From Phycisphaerae bacterium (GTDB taxonomy: Bacteria; Planctomycetota; Phycisphaerae; Sedimentisphaerales; SG8-4): a stretch of DNA of 32,498 bases. Positions 22,604-29,651 of this stretch are shown piece after piece. The position numbers were made by a program, and so were the translations under genes. The stretch spans positions 1 through 32,498 of the forward strand of contig JAUVYQ010000010.1 in the NCBI GenBank assembly GCA_030603035.1. The letters run 5' to 3'. A model generated the notes under the pieces. The model saw only the letters and a list, made by a program, of their open reading frames with translations, did not search any database and was not told the origin of the DNA. The number at the start of each line of letters is the position of its first letter. Positions within the stretch are counted from its first letter, which is position 1.

Positions 22604-23629
22604 ATGGTGCTAAAGAAAATTTTCAGTTGGTTAGCGACTGTGGTAATTTGTTCGCTGCTTCTGACAGCGGGCTGTGCCCCTCTCGCCGAAGAAGCTGCAA
22701 AACCCGAGGTCGAAGAACAAATGCCAAAAGCCGTAGCACCAGAGGCTGCCACCCTGGCGTTGAAGTTCACCACTCAGGATTCAACAACTTATAAGTTAAC
22801 GATGGAGGCACAACGGAGCATTGAATGGGAGGGGCCCTTGCCCGACGAGACCACATTCAGAGGAGGTCAGACCGGCAACAGAATCGAGATGACCTTCACC
22901 CGGCAGATACAAAGCGTCGACGACAATGGCAATGCCGTTGCAGAGATTACAATCGAAGGGCTAAAGTATCTTTCGATAATTAGAGATAACCCCGTACTGG
23001 ACTTCGACAGTTCCAGGGAAAAGGACAAAAACAGCCCTGTGGCCAGGTTAATCGGCCAGAGTTATACCATAAAAATCGCCCCCACAGGTAAAGTTACAGA
23101 AGTTATTGACATAAGACAGGCACAAGCTGCTGTCAAGGGCAGCTCCTCAGCCAACAAAGCAGCTTTAACACTGCTTTCCCCCGATGTAATTAAGAAACGT
23201 CACGGAACCTTGACCCTGCCGGACGCCGACAAAAACCAATTACGCACAGGTGACAATTGGAGCAGCATAAAGACCTTTTCCTTTGGTATGATGGGCTCGA
23301 AATCCTACGAAAAAATTTATACGCTAAAAGAAATCAGGGACACGGGCGGTCGCCGGATTATCATCGTCGAGATGAACGCTGTCCCCACCTTAGAAGAGCA
23401 ATTAGACAAAGAAATAGCAGACGGCTTTTCCAAAATGTTCGATAATATCGAAACATATACCGGCCGGCTAAAGCTGGATTTGACTGCCGGCAAAATCGAA
23501 AAATATCTTGAAAAACTGCAGTCAGAATGGATTGCCGTCGCCCCATTGGCTGGACAGGAAGACGACAAAGAACCTGCTGCGTTGAAAATGACTGCCATTC
23601 GACTCTACCATCTCGAGAAAATTGATTAA
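22604..23629 (+). CDS. lipoprotein of unknown function (DUF6263-like), first of a pair
   Basis: A 341-residue protein with a lipoprotein signal peptide: basic start, hydrophobic core, and lipobox LTAGC with the lipidated Cys at about residue 24. The mature part looks all-beta, with the segment YTIKIAPTGKVTEV near residue 155 and GDNWSS near 222. The neighbour at 23692 has an equivalent FTFTIDPTGKIED and GQTWKS in the same places, so the two are distant paralogues. Proteins like this are often labelled DUF6263, but I am not certain of the label. A GGGAG site lies 8 bp before the ATG. Confidence 0.8.
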   Translation: MVLKKIFSWLATVVICSLLLTAGCAPLAEEAAKPEVEEQMPKAVAPEAATLALKFTTQDSTTYKLTMEAQRSIEWEGPLPDETTFRGGQTGNRIEMTFTRQIQSVDDNGNAVAEITIEGLKYLSIIRDNPVLDFDSSREKDKNSPVARLIGQSYTIKIAPTGKVTEVIDIRQAQAAVKGSSSANKAALTLLSPDVIKKRHGTLTLPDADKNQLRTGDNWSSIKTFSFGMMGSKSYEKIYTLKEIRDTGGRRIIIVEMNAVPTLEEQLDKEIADGFSKMFDNIETYTGRLKLDLTAGKIEKYLEKLQSEWIAVAPLAGQEDDKEPAALKMTAIRLYHLEKID

Positions 23630-23642
23630 AAACAGTTTATGC

Positions 23643-23671
23643 TTCATAGTTCGTAAGCTACGAACTATGAA
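23643..23671. repeat. perfect 13-bp hairpin between the two lipoprotein genes
   Basis: TTCATAGTTCGTA and TACGAACTATGAA enclose a 3-base loop (AGC). It lies 13 bp after the first stop and just before the ribosome-binding site of the second gene. It may modulate read-through between them. The same GTTCGTAGTTCATAG wording occurs at 32335-32358, so it also belongs to the repeat vocabulary of the genome. Confidence 0.8.
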
Positions 23672-23691
23672 CTCATTTGAAAGGAGTGAAA

Positions 23692-24702
23692 TTGAAAGCT
23701 ACACTAACAATTTTCACAGTCATCGTCCTGAGCGTTCTTGCGGGATGCACTCCCGGGGACAAAAAACCGATAAAGGATGAAAATGCTCTGTTGGCCAAGG
23801 GAAAAGAATTGTTAACTGTAGATTTCCAGGAGGCTCAGACCCTGCGATACAAGTTTGTCTCCAGCAGAGATATTGACGTTGATTGGGAGCCGAGAAGAAG
23901 CGGACCCAAGCCGGATAAGAGCACGGTCGATAGGTCCTCTGAGTCAATGGAAATAGTCGTTGCTTATACGCCTGTTGAAATAGACCCCTATGGCCTTACG
24001 ACTATCAAGGCAACCTGTGAATCAGTGAAAGTTAAGCGAAGCAAAGGCCAACGAAAAGATGCCGTAGAGAGTCTCCCCGGCAAAACTTTCACGTTTACTA
24101 TCGACCCTACCGGCAAAATAGAAGACCATTCGCAGCTCAACGGCTTAATCCGCGAAATCGGCAAAAAAGCGTTCCGCTCGGACACTACGGGAGGCAGAAT
24201 TAAGGACCCCGATATGATATGCGATTTTATCGCCTCACAGTGGTTCCTGTGGGATGCAGTCTCCAGTATAGAAAAGGCATCTGAAGGCGTTTCTGTGGGC
24301 CAAACCTGGAAGTCCAGGCTCCCTATACCTACCCCGATGGTGACGCGAAAAGCAAGAGATGTTACCTATACGCTCGATGAAATCCGCCGGACCGAAAAGG
24401 GGCGGCTCGCCGTAATACGCAGCTCTTATTCACCTGCTGAATCGGTCCCCTCCGGCTGGCCAATACCTTATGTCGGTGCATTCAAGATGAAAGGCACGTT
24501 CGGTTTCCTCAGAGGATATAAGATTCTGGGTTTAGAAGGTCAGGGCGAAGAGCTGTTCAATATCGACGCCGGCCGAATAGAGCAATACAGTCAGCAGTAC
24601 CAGACGCAATGGGAGGCCTCTTTACTATTTGCTCTCGAAGGAGCTGCAAATCCACGAATAACTATCAAACAAAAATTGACGATGAAGCTTCTCAAAGATT
24701 GA
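23692..24702 (+). CDS. lipoprotein of unknown function, second of a pair
   Basis: A 336-residue paralogue of the preceding lipoprotein. The signal peptide KATLTIFTVIVLSVLAGC ends in a good lipobox. The body has FTFTIDPTGKIED near residue 140 and GQTWKSRLPIP near 205. The TTG at 23692 is chosen because AAGGAG (23681-23686) lies 5 bp upstream; an earlier in-frame TTG at 23677 would overlap that site. Both lipoproteins probably share a transcript. Function is unknown. Confidence 0.8.
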   Translation: MKATLTIFTVIVLSVLAGCTPGDKKPIKDENALLAKGKELLTVDFQEAQTLRYKFVSSRDIDVDWEPRRSGPKPDKSTVDRSSESMEIVVAYTPVEIDPYGLTTIKATCESVKVKRSKGQRKDAVESLPGKTFTFTIDPTGKIEDHSQLNGLIREIGKKAFRSDTTGGRIKDPDMICDFIASQWFLWDAVSSIEKASEGVSVGQTWKSRLPIPTPMVTRKARDVTYTLDEIRRTEKGRLAVIRSSYSPAESVPSGWPIPYVGAFKMKGTFGFLRGYKILGLEGQGEELFNIDAGRIEQYSQQYQTQWEASLLFALEGAANPRITIKQKLTMKLLKD

Positions 24703-24747
24703 CGAATCACGTAAAAAATACGGAAAAATCACGGAGGTAATTGCAGA

Positions 24748-25257
24748 TTGGAACGCAAAAATCTATGGGCACCGTGGCGAATCAAATACATTCAGAGCTT
24801 GAGTGAAGGCAGCGATTGCTTTATCTGCCATAATCTTCAAAACCCACAGGATGACGACAAGAATCTCGTGCTGTGGCGAACAGATAAAAGCATCGTAATA
24901 CTAAACCGCTTCCCCTACAACAACGGCCATTTATTGATAGCACCGGCCCGGCACATTCCCGACCTTGAAAAGGCAAGCGACGAAGAAATACTGGAACTGA
25001 TGAAACTCGTCAGAGAATCGCAAAAAGCCCTTTCCCTGGCGATAAAACCCCACGGCTTCAATGTTGGTATGAATTTCGGCCGATGCGCGGGCGCCGAATT
25101 GCCTGAGCATTTTCACATCCATCTCGTGCCGAGATGGGACGGGGACACAAATTTTATGAGCGTATGCTCTAATACCGATGTTATCAGTCAAAGTTTGACC
25201 GAGCTTCTTGAGCAATTAAAACAGATAAGCAAAAAACATAATTTCCCCCGTTTATAA
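24748..25257 (+). CDS. HIT-family hydrolase / nucleotide phosphorylase
   Basis: A 169-residue histidine-triad protein. The active-site triad is HFHIHLVPRW (His 121, 123, 125). LNRFPYNNGHLLIAP forms the nucleotide pocket. CFIC (Cys24, Cys27) suggests a zinc site as in the Ap4A phosphorylase-like branch. Such proteins hydrolyse or phosphorolyse dinucleoside polyphosphates or nucleoside phosphoramidates; which is unclear. The TTG start has a strong GGAGGT 9 bp upstream, so it is well supported although no ATG is available. Confidence 0.9.
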   Translation: MERKNLWAPWRIKYIQSLSEGSDCFICHNLQNPQDDDKNLVLWRTDKSIVILNRFPYNNGHLLIAPARHIPDLEKASDEEILELMKLVRESQKALSLAIKPHGFNVGMNFGRCAGAELPEHFHIHLVPRWDGDTNFMSVCSNTDVISQSLTELLEQLKQISKKHNFPRL

Positions 25258-25290
25258 TGTCCAACACCCTTGCAGCTTACTATATTAATT

Positions 25291-25431
25291 CTACTTTTTC
25301 TTTCTGTCAGCTTCCTTGATAGATATAGACTTTCCGGTTTTTGTGTCTCTACCAACCTTAGAACCGGCACTACTTTTTTTATCCCTCATATATAAACTTG
25401 CATGAAGCTGTGTAGGAGTTCGGTACCTCAT
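25291..25431 (-). CDS. very small basic protein with a GRDxKTG motif
   Basis: A 46-residue ORF: ATG at 25431, stop at 25291. The C-terminal half (SKVGRDTKTGKSISIKEADR) resembles short basic proteins with a GRDxxTGxFxxVxEAxRR pattern found across bacteria, function unknown. AAGGGGA lies about 8 bp upstream of the ATG, and the gene starts 14 bp after the HAD phosphatase stop, so co-transcription is likely. A shorter start at 25389 would give 32 residues. Confidence 0.55.
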   Translation of the reverse strand: MRYRTPTQLHASLYMRDKKSSAGSKVGRDTKTGKSISIKEADRKKK

Positions 25432-25445
25432 CGCTATTGTTCCCC

Positions 25446-26378
25446 TTATGAGCTGTACTTCTTTGACTGCCTGAAGGATTCTCTCCCATATCGAATCCCT
25501 TCAACAATAATCCCTAACAATAATTTTATCAAACGGTCAAGCTCAGTTCCACTCTTATAATCTGCCTGAGCGATAAAATCCACTCTCTCAGCTTTTAGTA
25601 ACTCCTTGCAGGTTTTCTTGCCTGGTGAGTTATGAGATTTATAAACGGCAATAGCATACCCCCCATTTTTTCTAATTACCGTCATACATGGAACATCTGT
25701 CAGCCCATCGCCAATATACAGGATATTCTGAAAAGGTATGGGCCTTAGATACATAGGCATATGAAGATTAATGTTTTCATTCAAGTTTTCTTTGCCTTTA
25801 TTAATTCTGAAAATGAACTGAGTTTTTAGTGTGTCATTCACTACTACATTTGGGAAAGTGGCTGCTCCATACTCGTTGTAATAATATTCTGAAGCAAATA
25901 CTTTATAAAAATACTTGGCTATGCTTGTTCCTGAGATTATCTCCTTTAAGCCCGCTGAGATTACGTAATGCCTGACTTCTATACCGCGACCAAATTGCTT
26001 TTTAATATAGTCATTTATTCTTTTGAAATAAGTTTGAACACCCGGGAAATAATTGATCTTTTTAGCCAATTCTCTCAGCTTCTGAGCAGTGACTGGAAAA
26101 TCTCTGGATTTAGATTCTTTAAGCATCAAACGCATATAGGCTACGATTGCTTCGCCATTTGTCCGCGCAGACTCTTGATTTACTTGCTTCCAGAACTTCT
26201 TTCCGTCCTTGATGCCGATTTCCGGCAAAACGGTATATTCCTGCATTGGCTGGGGGGTCAGCGTTCCGTCAAAATCATAAACGATTGCGATAATGTTATG
26301 CTTAAATTCTTTGCTCACACTGACTACCAATAGCGTCATCGGGGAATGTAATAGTTCTGAAAAACCAATAGTATCCAC
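25446..26378 (-). CDS. HAD-superfamily phosphatase
   Basis: A 310-residue phosphatase-like protein. Motif I is IVYDFDGTLTP (nucleophile Asp35, general acid Asp37), motif II is VISAGLKE (about 139-146) and motif IV is YIGDGLTDVPC (about 221-231). The motif III lysine is probably in the NDTLKTQ or RINKGKE region. A helical cap lies between motifs I and II. The substrate cannot be inferred. The DNA is much more AT-rich than most of the window, as are the genes just beyond it, pointing to an acquired block. The first 20 or so residues are not family-like; a GTG near residue 21 is an alternative start. Confidence 0.85.
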   Translation of the reverse strand: MDTIGFSELLHSPMTLLVVSVSKEFKHNIIAIVYDFDGTLTPQPMQEYTVLPEIGIKDGKKFWKQVNQESARTNGEAIVAYMRLMLKESKSRDFPVTAQKLRELAKKINYFPGVQTYFKRINDYIKKQFGRGIEVRHYVISAGLKEIISGTSIAKYFYKVFASEYYYNEYGAATFPNVVVNDTLKTQFIFRINKGKENLNENINLHMPMYLRPIPFQNILYIGDGLTDVPCMTVIRKNGGYAIAVYKSHNSPGKKTCKELLKAERVDFIAQADYKSGTELDRLIKLLLGIIVEGIRYGRESFRQSKKYSS

Positions 26379-26513
26379 TTTGGGGCTGGCTTGTCAAATG
26401 CCATTTTTCAAAAAGCTGCTTCTTTTCGACGAAATCCAGCCGGAATTACCTGATAACGTTTGAATGAGTGAATGTTAGTTTCCCCCAAAATATGTATGGT
26501 TTCCCAGATTTCG

Positions 26514-26903
26514 TCATAAGGAGCCTCTCAATTCTTCATCAATAAAGGTTCCCTTTACAACCTCGCTATCTTGAAACCACTTAAAAATCTCATCAGACAA
26601 ATTATACTCCTTGCCCTTGATTATAATCCAATCACCGTCAGGAAGGAGCAACAAAAACTCAATACGCCAAACACTCAAATCGGAATTGACATAAAACCTG
26701 ATTTTACACCATCCGTACGTTGGTTCAATTTGGAAATAAGACTCCCCTGTCTTATTCATAAGTGAATCCCGGTCGAAATAATCATATTCAATATCGTGAG
26801 GATTTGGTTCACTTGTTGCCAGGACCTCTTGTTCAAACTCAATGATATTTTTGAGTTCATCTGCCACACGTTTTCTGAGACCTTGGTCTTGTTTGTTTGT
26901 CAT
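26514..26903 (-). CDS. unknown protein, 129 residues
   Basis: An acidic protein with a helical N-terminus (RKRVADELKNIIEFEQEVLA) followed by alternating beta segments rich in aromatic residues (YFQIEPTYGWCKIRFYV and DGDWIIIKG). I do not recognise a family. The ATG overlaps the TGA of a 31-codon upstream ORF (26900-26995), so translation may be coupled. AT-rich like the HAD gene next to it. Confidence 0.6.
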   Translation of the reverse strand: MTNKQDQGLRKRVADELKNIIEFEQEVLATSEPNPHDIEYDYFDRDSLMNKTGESYFQIEPTYGWCKIRFYVNSDLSVWRIEFLLLLPDGDWIIIKGKEYNLSDEIFKWFQDSEVVKGTFIDEELRGSL

Positions 26904-26995
26904 TTTCCTGACCCTTCAAAAGAGGTTAAGAATAATAGGGACAGTGCGTCTGTTAAAAAAGCCGATGTTTTTCCTCTGCCTCGCTTTTTGGTCAT
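26900..26995 (-). CDS. possible 31-residue leader ORF
   Basis: ATG at 26995 with GAGGAG 9 bp upstream; the stop TGA overlaps the ATG of the 129-residue gene. The peptide begins MTKKRGRGKTS and has no recognised relatives. The good ribosome-binding site and the ATGA overlap argue that it is translated. It could instead be the remnant of a longer gene. Confidence 0.35.
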   Translation of the reverse strand: MTKKRGRGKTSAFLTDALSLLFLTSFEGSGK

Positions 26996-27272
26996 GCGAT
27001 TTTTCTCCTCATAAAGTCTCTCCCGAAATGAGGTAAATTGGGGTCATTTGCGAATGGCAGGACCTTAAGCGAATTAGGCCGACAACATCCCCGCCTTGAT
27101 AACGAAAAGCGTATGAAGAAAATGACACGCTCTCTTATCGTTAAATGAAACCACAACTGTGTTTACAGATATTTCGTCAATCGGAGCATGAAACCTCCAA
27201 TAATTACGAAAAAGACCGATATACGGCTTAACGCACCGCCATTCGGGTCATTTGCCTATTTTTGTTGACTTA

Positions 27273-27346
27273 TTCAGTTCTTCTACTTTTGTTTCTTTGC
27301 AGCTTCGGCCTCTCTTTCCTTCTTCGCACGTCCTACTGGTCATAAA
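27273..27346. repeat. direct repeat copy 1 (Lys/Ala-rich tail sequence)
   Basis: About 74 bp beginning TTCAGTTCTTCTACTTTT and containing GCAGCTTCGGCCT and CTTCTTCGCACGTCCT. It is highly similar to 27824-27900, in the same orientation. On the minus strand both copies encode GRAKK..AEAA.KK followed by TAG. Nothing else is seen in 26996-27407. Confidence 0.85.
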
Positions 27347-27407
27347 CCAAGCGTAAATCCCCTAATTATTCCAAGAGACTTCAATATCCTGGCTCACTAC
27401 CCAGCAA

Positions 27408-27806
27408 TTATTCTTCTGGAGGGTACTCTATAACGACTTTTTCCCTTGGCAAGTCTTTTCTGAGGGCCTTAATGTCTATGCGCTTGAATAGCCAGCCAAA
27501 ATCTGCTGGCTTCAGCGTGCCTTGGTATCGGTAGACGGTTAGTTTTTCGGTAGTTTTTGCATGTTCAAGGATATCGTCTATCTTTTCACCTGTTTCTTCG
27601 CACATTACTGCGAGTAGTGTGAAGGGTATGTTTCCATCTTCGTCGGGGTCAAGGCGAAACAACTCGAATCCGACCGGCCAGTAGCCCTGTTCTGGCATAC
27701 GTGACTTTTTGGCTAGTTCGAAGAGTGGCGGGCCCTCGTGGCCATCGAATGCGGCACCACCAATGATATCATTGTATTGTGTTGATACGTTGAAGAGATC
27801 GCCCAT
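27408..27806 (-). CDS. unknown protein, 132 residues
   Basis: An acidic soluble protein (GDLFNVSTQYNDIIGGAAFDG at the start, EKVVIEYPPEE at the end). No recognised motif. GAGG lies 6 bp before the ATG. The gene is enclosed by two direct repeats of about 75 bp (27273-27346 and 27824-27900), a configuration seen for duplicated or inserted cassettes. Confidence 0.6.
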   Translation of the reverse strand: MGDLFNVSTQYNDIIGGAAFDGHEGPPLFELAKKSRMPEQGYWPVGFELFRLDPDEDGNIPFTLLAVMCEETGEKIDDILEHAKTTEKLTVYRYQGTLKPADFGWLFKRIDIKALRKDLPREKVVIEYPPEE

Positions 27807-27823
27807 AATGTACCTCGCTTTCT

Positions 27824-27900
27824 TTCAGTTCTTCTACTTTTTTTTATTTGCAGCTTCGGCCTGCTTTTTCTTCTTCGCACGTCCTGCTCTGAAGCATAAA
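27824..27900. repeat. direct repeat copy 2 (Lys/Ala-rich tail sequence)
   Basis: The counterpart of 27273-27346. On the minus strand a GTG-started ORF of 29 codons (27923-27834) ends in it and would give a very basic peptide finishing AEAANKKK. Copy 1 lacks an open start, so copy 1 looks like the decayed one. Confidence 0.8.
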
Positions 27901-28074
27901 TCCAAGATGTCTCGCTTCGCCACTCACCTACACCGAATCTACACTATTGAAGCGGGATTTTCAACAAAAAATCCATATAGTTTTGAGATTGCACTGCTCT
28001 GCGAAGTACTTGCTACGCAGCACGAGCCACGGCCCGATGAATCGGGCCTCGCAATGACAACATAATGAATTCCG

Positions 28075-28410
28075 TGTAATCCGCGAAATCCGTGGTTAAA
28101 TATTATTGAATTCTCTGATTTCTCTGTGCCCTCTGTGGCAAAAACAGTCCGTGAAATCCGCGTAATCCGCGGTTAAAAATCAATCAAAAGTGCAGTACCC
28201 TAAAAGCAAAAATCGGGAAATTGAAAAAAATTTTTACTCCTTTTCTGACATCGAGTTACGAGAATCGGGAATCGAGAATCGAGGACTTTTTTCGACTCAA
28301 ACGCGCAGGTTGAGCCCTCTATGGAGGGACAGTTTTTAGTTTTGAGTTCTTAGTTTTGAGTTGTGCCGAAATTTAGTTTGGAATTTCGAATTTCTCTAAT
28401 TTGAATTTGT
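28075..28410. repeat. mosaic of short word repeats, no gene
   Basis: In order: two copies of a CCGCG(T)AATCCGCG(G)TTAA-type word around a CTCTGTGCCCTCTGTGGC segment (28078-28180), an ATCGGGAATCGAG tandem (28258-28285), TTTTAGTTTTGAGTTCTTAG (28331-28365) and GAATTTCGAATTTC (28380-28400). All are typical of the palindromic-word repeats elsewhere in the window. No coding sequence is supported in 27924-28420. Confidence 0.7.
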
Positions 28411-28420
28411 TTCAGATTTC

Positions 28421-29065
28421 GTGCTTAGGATTTCGTGCTTACGGCGGATTTCCACTTCCGAGGAGGTAGCTTCCATCGAACTGGTCTCACGCACTAAAAT
28501 ATTAGCTTGGCTTGCGAAGACAGCCGTTTGGCCTGTGCTTTTGTACAGGCGTCTGCGGTACGGCTACGCCTTTAGGCGGATTCGCTTGGCCCAGCCTAAG
28601 TACGCAATAGTTGACCCTGCCGATTACGAGCGGCTGCGAGGATACGAATGGCTTGCAAAGAAAGGCAAAAACAGCTTTTACGCGCGAAGACGTGTTGCAA
28701 AGGGCAAAGCAGGAAAAGAGACGCTTGTTTACATGCACCAGGAGGTCATCAAAGTCCCTGACGGGATGGTGGTGGACCATATCAACCACGATGGGATGGA
28801 CAATAGAAGTGATAACCTCAGAGCCGCGAGCTATTCCCAGAATTTGTGCCACAGAAAAAAACGCTCCGGAGCAATGTATTCGAAATATAAAGGAGTTCAC
28901 TGGCACAAGAACCACAGGAAATGGCTTGCCCGGATAACGTTCGAAAAAAAGACAATACATCTCGGCTACTTCCGGAACGAAATCGAGGCGGCCAGGGCCT
29001 ATGACCGGGCGGCGATGAAGTATCATGGGGAATTTGCCTCACTGAATTTTGAATCTGAAATCTGA
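28421..29065 (+). CDS. HNH endonuclease-like protein with a C-terminal AP2 DNA-binding domain
   Basis: About 200 residues. The HNH domain lies at about residues 103-145, with VDHINHDGMDNRSDNLR holding the His/Asn metal and catalytic residues. The AP2/ERF-type domain follows at about 154-210 (KYKGVHWHKNHRKWLARI, LGYFRNEIEAARAYD). This is the layout of homing-type endonucleases. The start is unsettled. The GTG at 28421 lies in repeat sequence and gives about 15 odd residues. A strong AGGAGG (28461-28466) is 8 bp before an ATC codon, not an ATG, from which the conserved-looking IELVSRTKILAWLAKTAVWP begins. Flanking word repeats in opposing orientation suggest mobility. Confidence 0.85.
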   Translation: MLRISCLRRISTSEEVASIELVSRTKILAWLAKTAVWPVLLYRRLRYGYAFRRIRLAQPKYAIVDPADYERLRGYEWLAKKGKNSFYARRRVAKGKAGKETLVYMHQEVIKVPDGMVVDHINHDGMDNRSDNLRAASYSQNLCHRKKRSGAMYSKYKGVHWHKNHRKWLARITFEKKTIHLGYFRNEIEAARAYDRAAMKYHGEFASLNFESEI

Positions 29066-29087
29066 AATCTGAAATCTGAAATCCATT
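29042..29087 (+). repeat. ATCTGAAA tandem array at the 3' end of the HNH gene
   Basis: The 8-bp unit ATCTGAAA is repeated about five times and overlaps the last codons and stop of the HNH+AP2 gene. The opposite-orientation word TTTCAGATTTCG lies just upstream of the gene (28410-28421). Confidence 0.85.
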
Positions 29088-29133
29088 AATAGTCTTTGAC
29101 TTAACCGGCGCGGTCAGTTAATCTTCGGCGACT

Positions 29134-29637
29134 ATGAAAAGAATGCTCACATCTTGTTTTGGTCTTGGCCGGCTGCCGCTTGCTCCGGGGACGTGGGGCT
29201 CGCTTCCGCCGGCGGCTATGTTTGCCCTGATGTGGCACTTCGAGGCGCCGGCTGTCCTGATATCAATCGTAATGGCAGTCCTGGCTTTGGCTGGTTCTGT
29301 TATTTGCGTTAAACTTGCCCCCGCTGCAATCGCGGCGACCGGCAGAGCCGACCCACGGGAAGTTGTTGCCGACGAACTTGCAGGCCAGGCAGTTACATTT
29401 TTAGCCATTCCTTTTTTAACCACAGCCGCAATATCTGCCAAGCAAATTTGCATCACCACTGTCCTCGGCTTTTTGCTCTTTAGATTATTTGACATCGTCA
29501 AGCCCTGGCCAATTCGTAAAGTCGAGAAGCTGCCCAAAGGCTGGGGGGTTCTTGCCGACGATTTATTAGCGGGTATCTATGCAGCGATAGTTTTGCTGCT
29601 TTGCTTCCGGTTGTGGATTGCTAAGTCCGGCGCTTAG
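29134..29637 (+). CDS. pgpA: phosphatidylglycerophosphatase A
   Basis: Removes the phosphate from phosphatidylglycerophosphate to give phosphatidylglycerol, at the inner membrane. A 167-residue protein with three or four hydrophobic segments. Family motifs are GLGRLPLAPGTWGSLPP, then DPREVVADELAGQ (acidic active-site residues), then LFRLFDIVKPWPI and GWGVLADDLLAGIYA. The start lacks a strong Shine-Dalgarno. The large membrane protein follows after 14 bp and is probably co-transcribed. Confidence 0.94.
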   Translation: MKRMLTSCFGLGRLPLAPGTWGSLPPAAMFALMWHFEAPAVLISIVMAVLALAGSVICVKLAPAAIAATGRADPREVVADELAGQAVTFLAIPFLTTAAISAKQICITTVLGFLLFRLFDIVKPWPIRKVEKLPKGWGVLADDLLAGIYAAIVLLLCFRLWIAKSGA

Positions 29638-29651
29638 ATTAGGGAACAATA

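Noticed and set aside
27709..28065. 118-codon rightward frame overlapping the 132-residue gene
   Set aside because: Antisense to a better-supported gene in its first part and made of repeat sequence in the rest.
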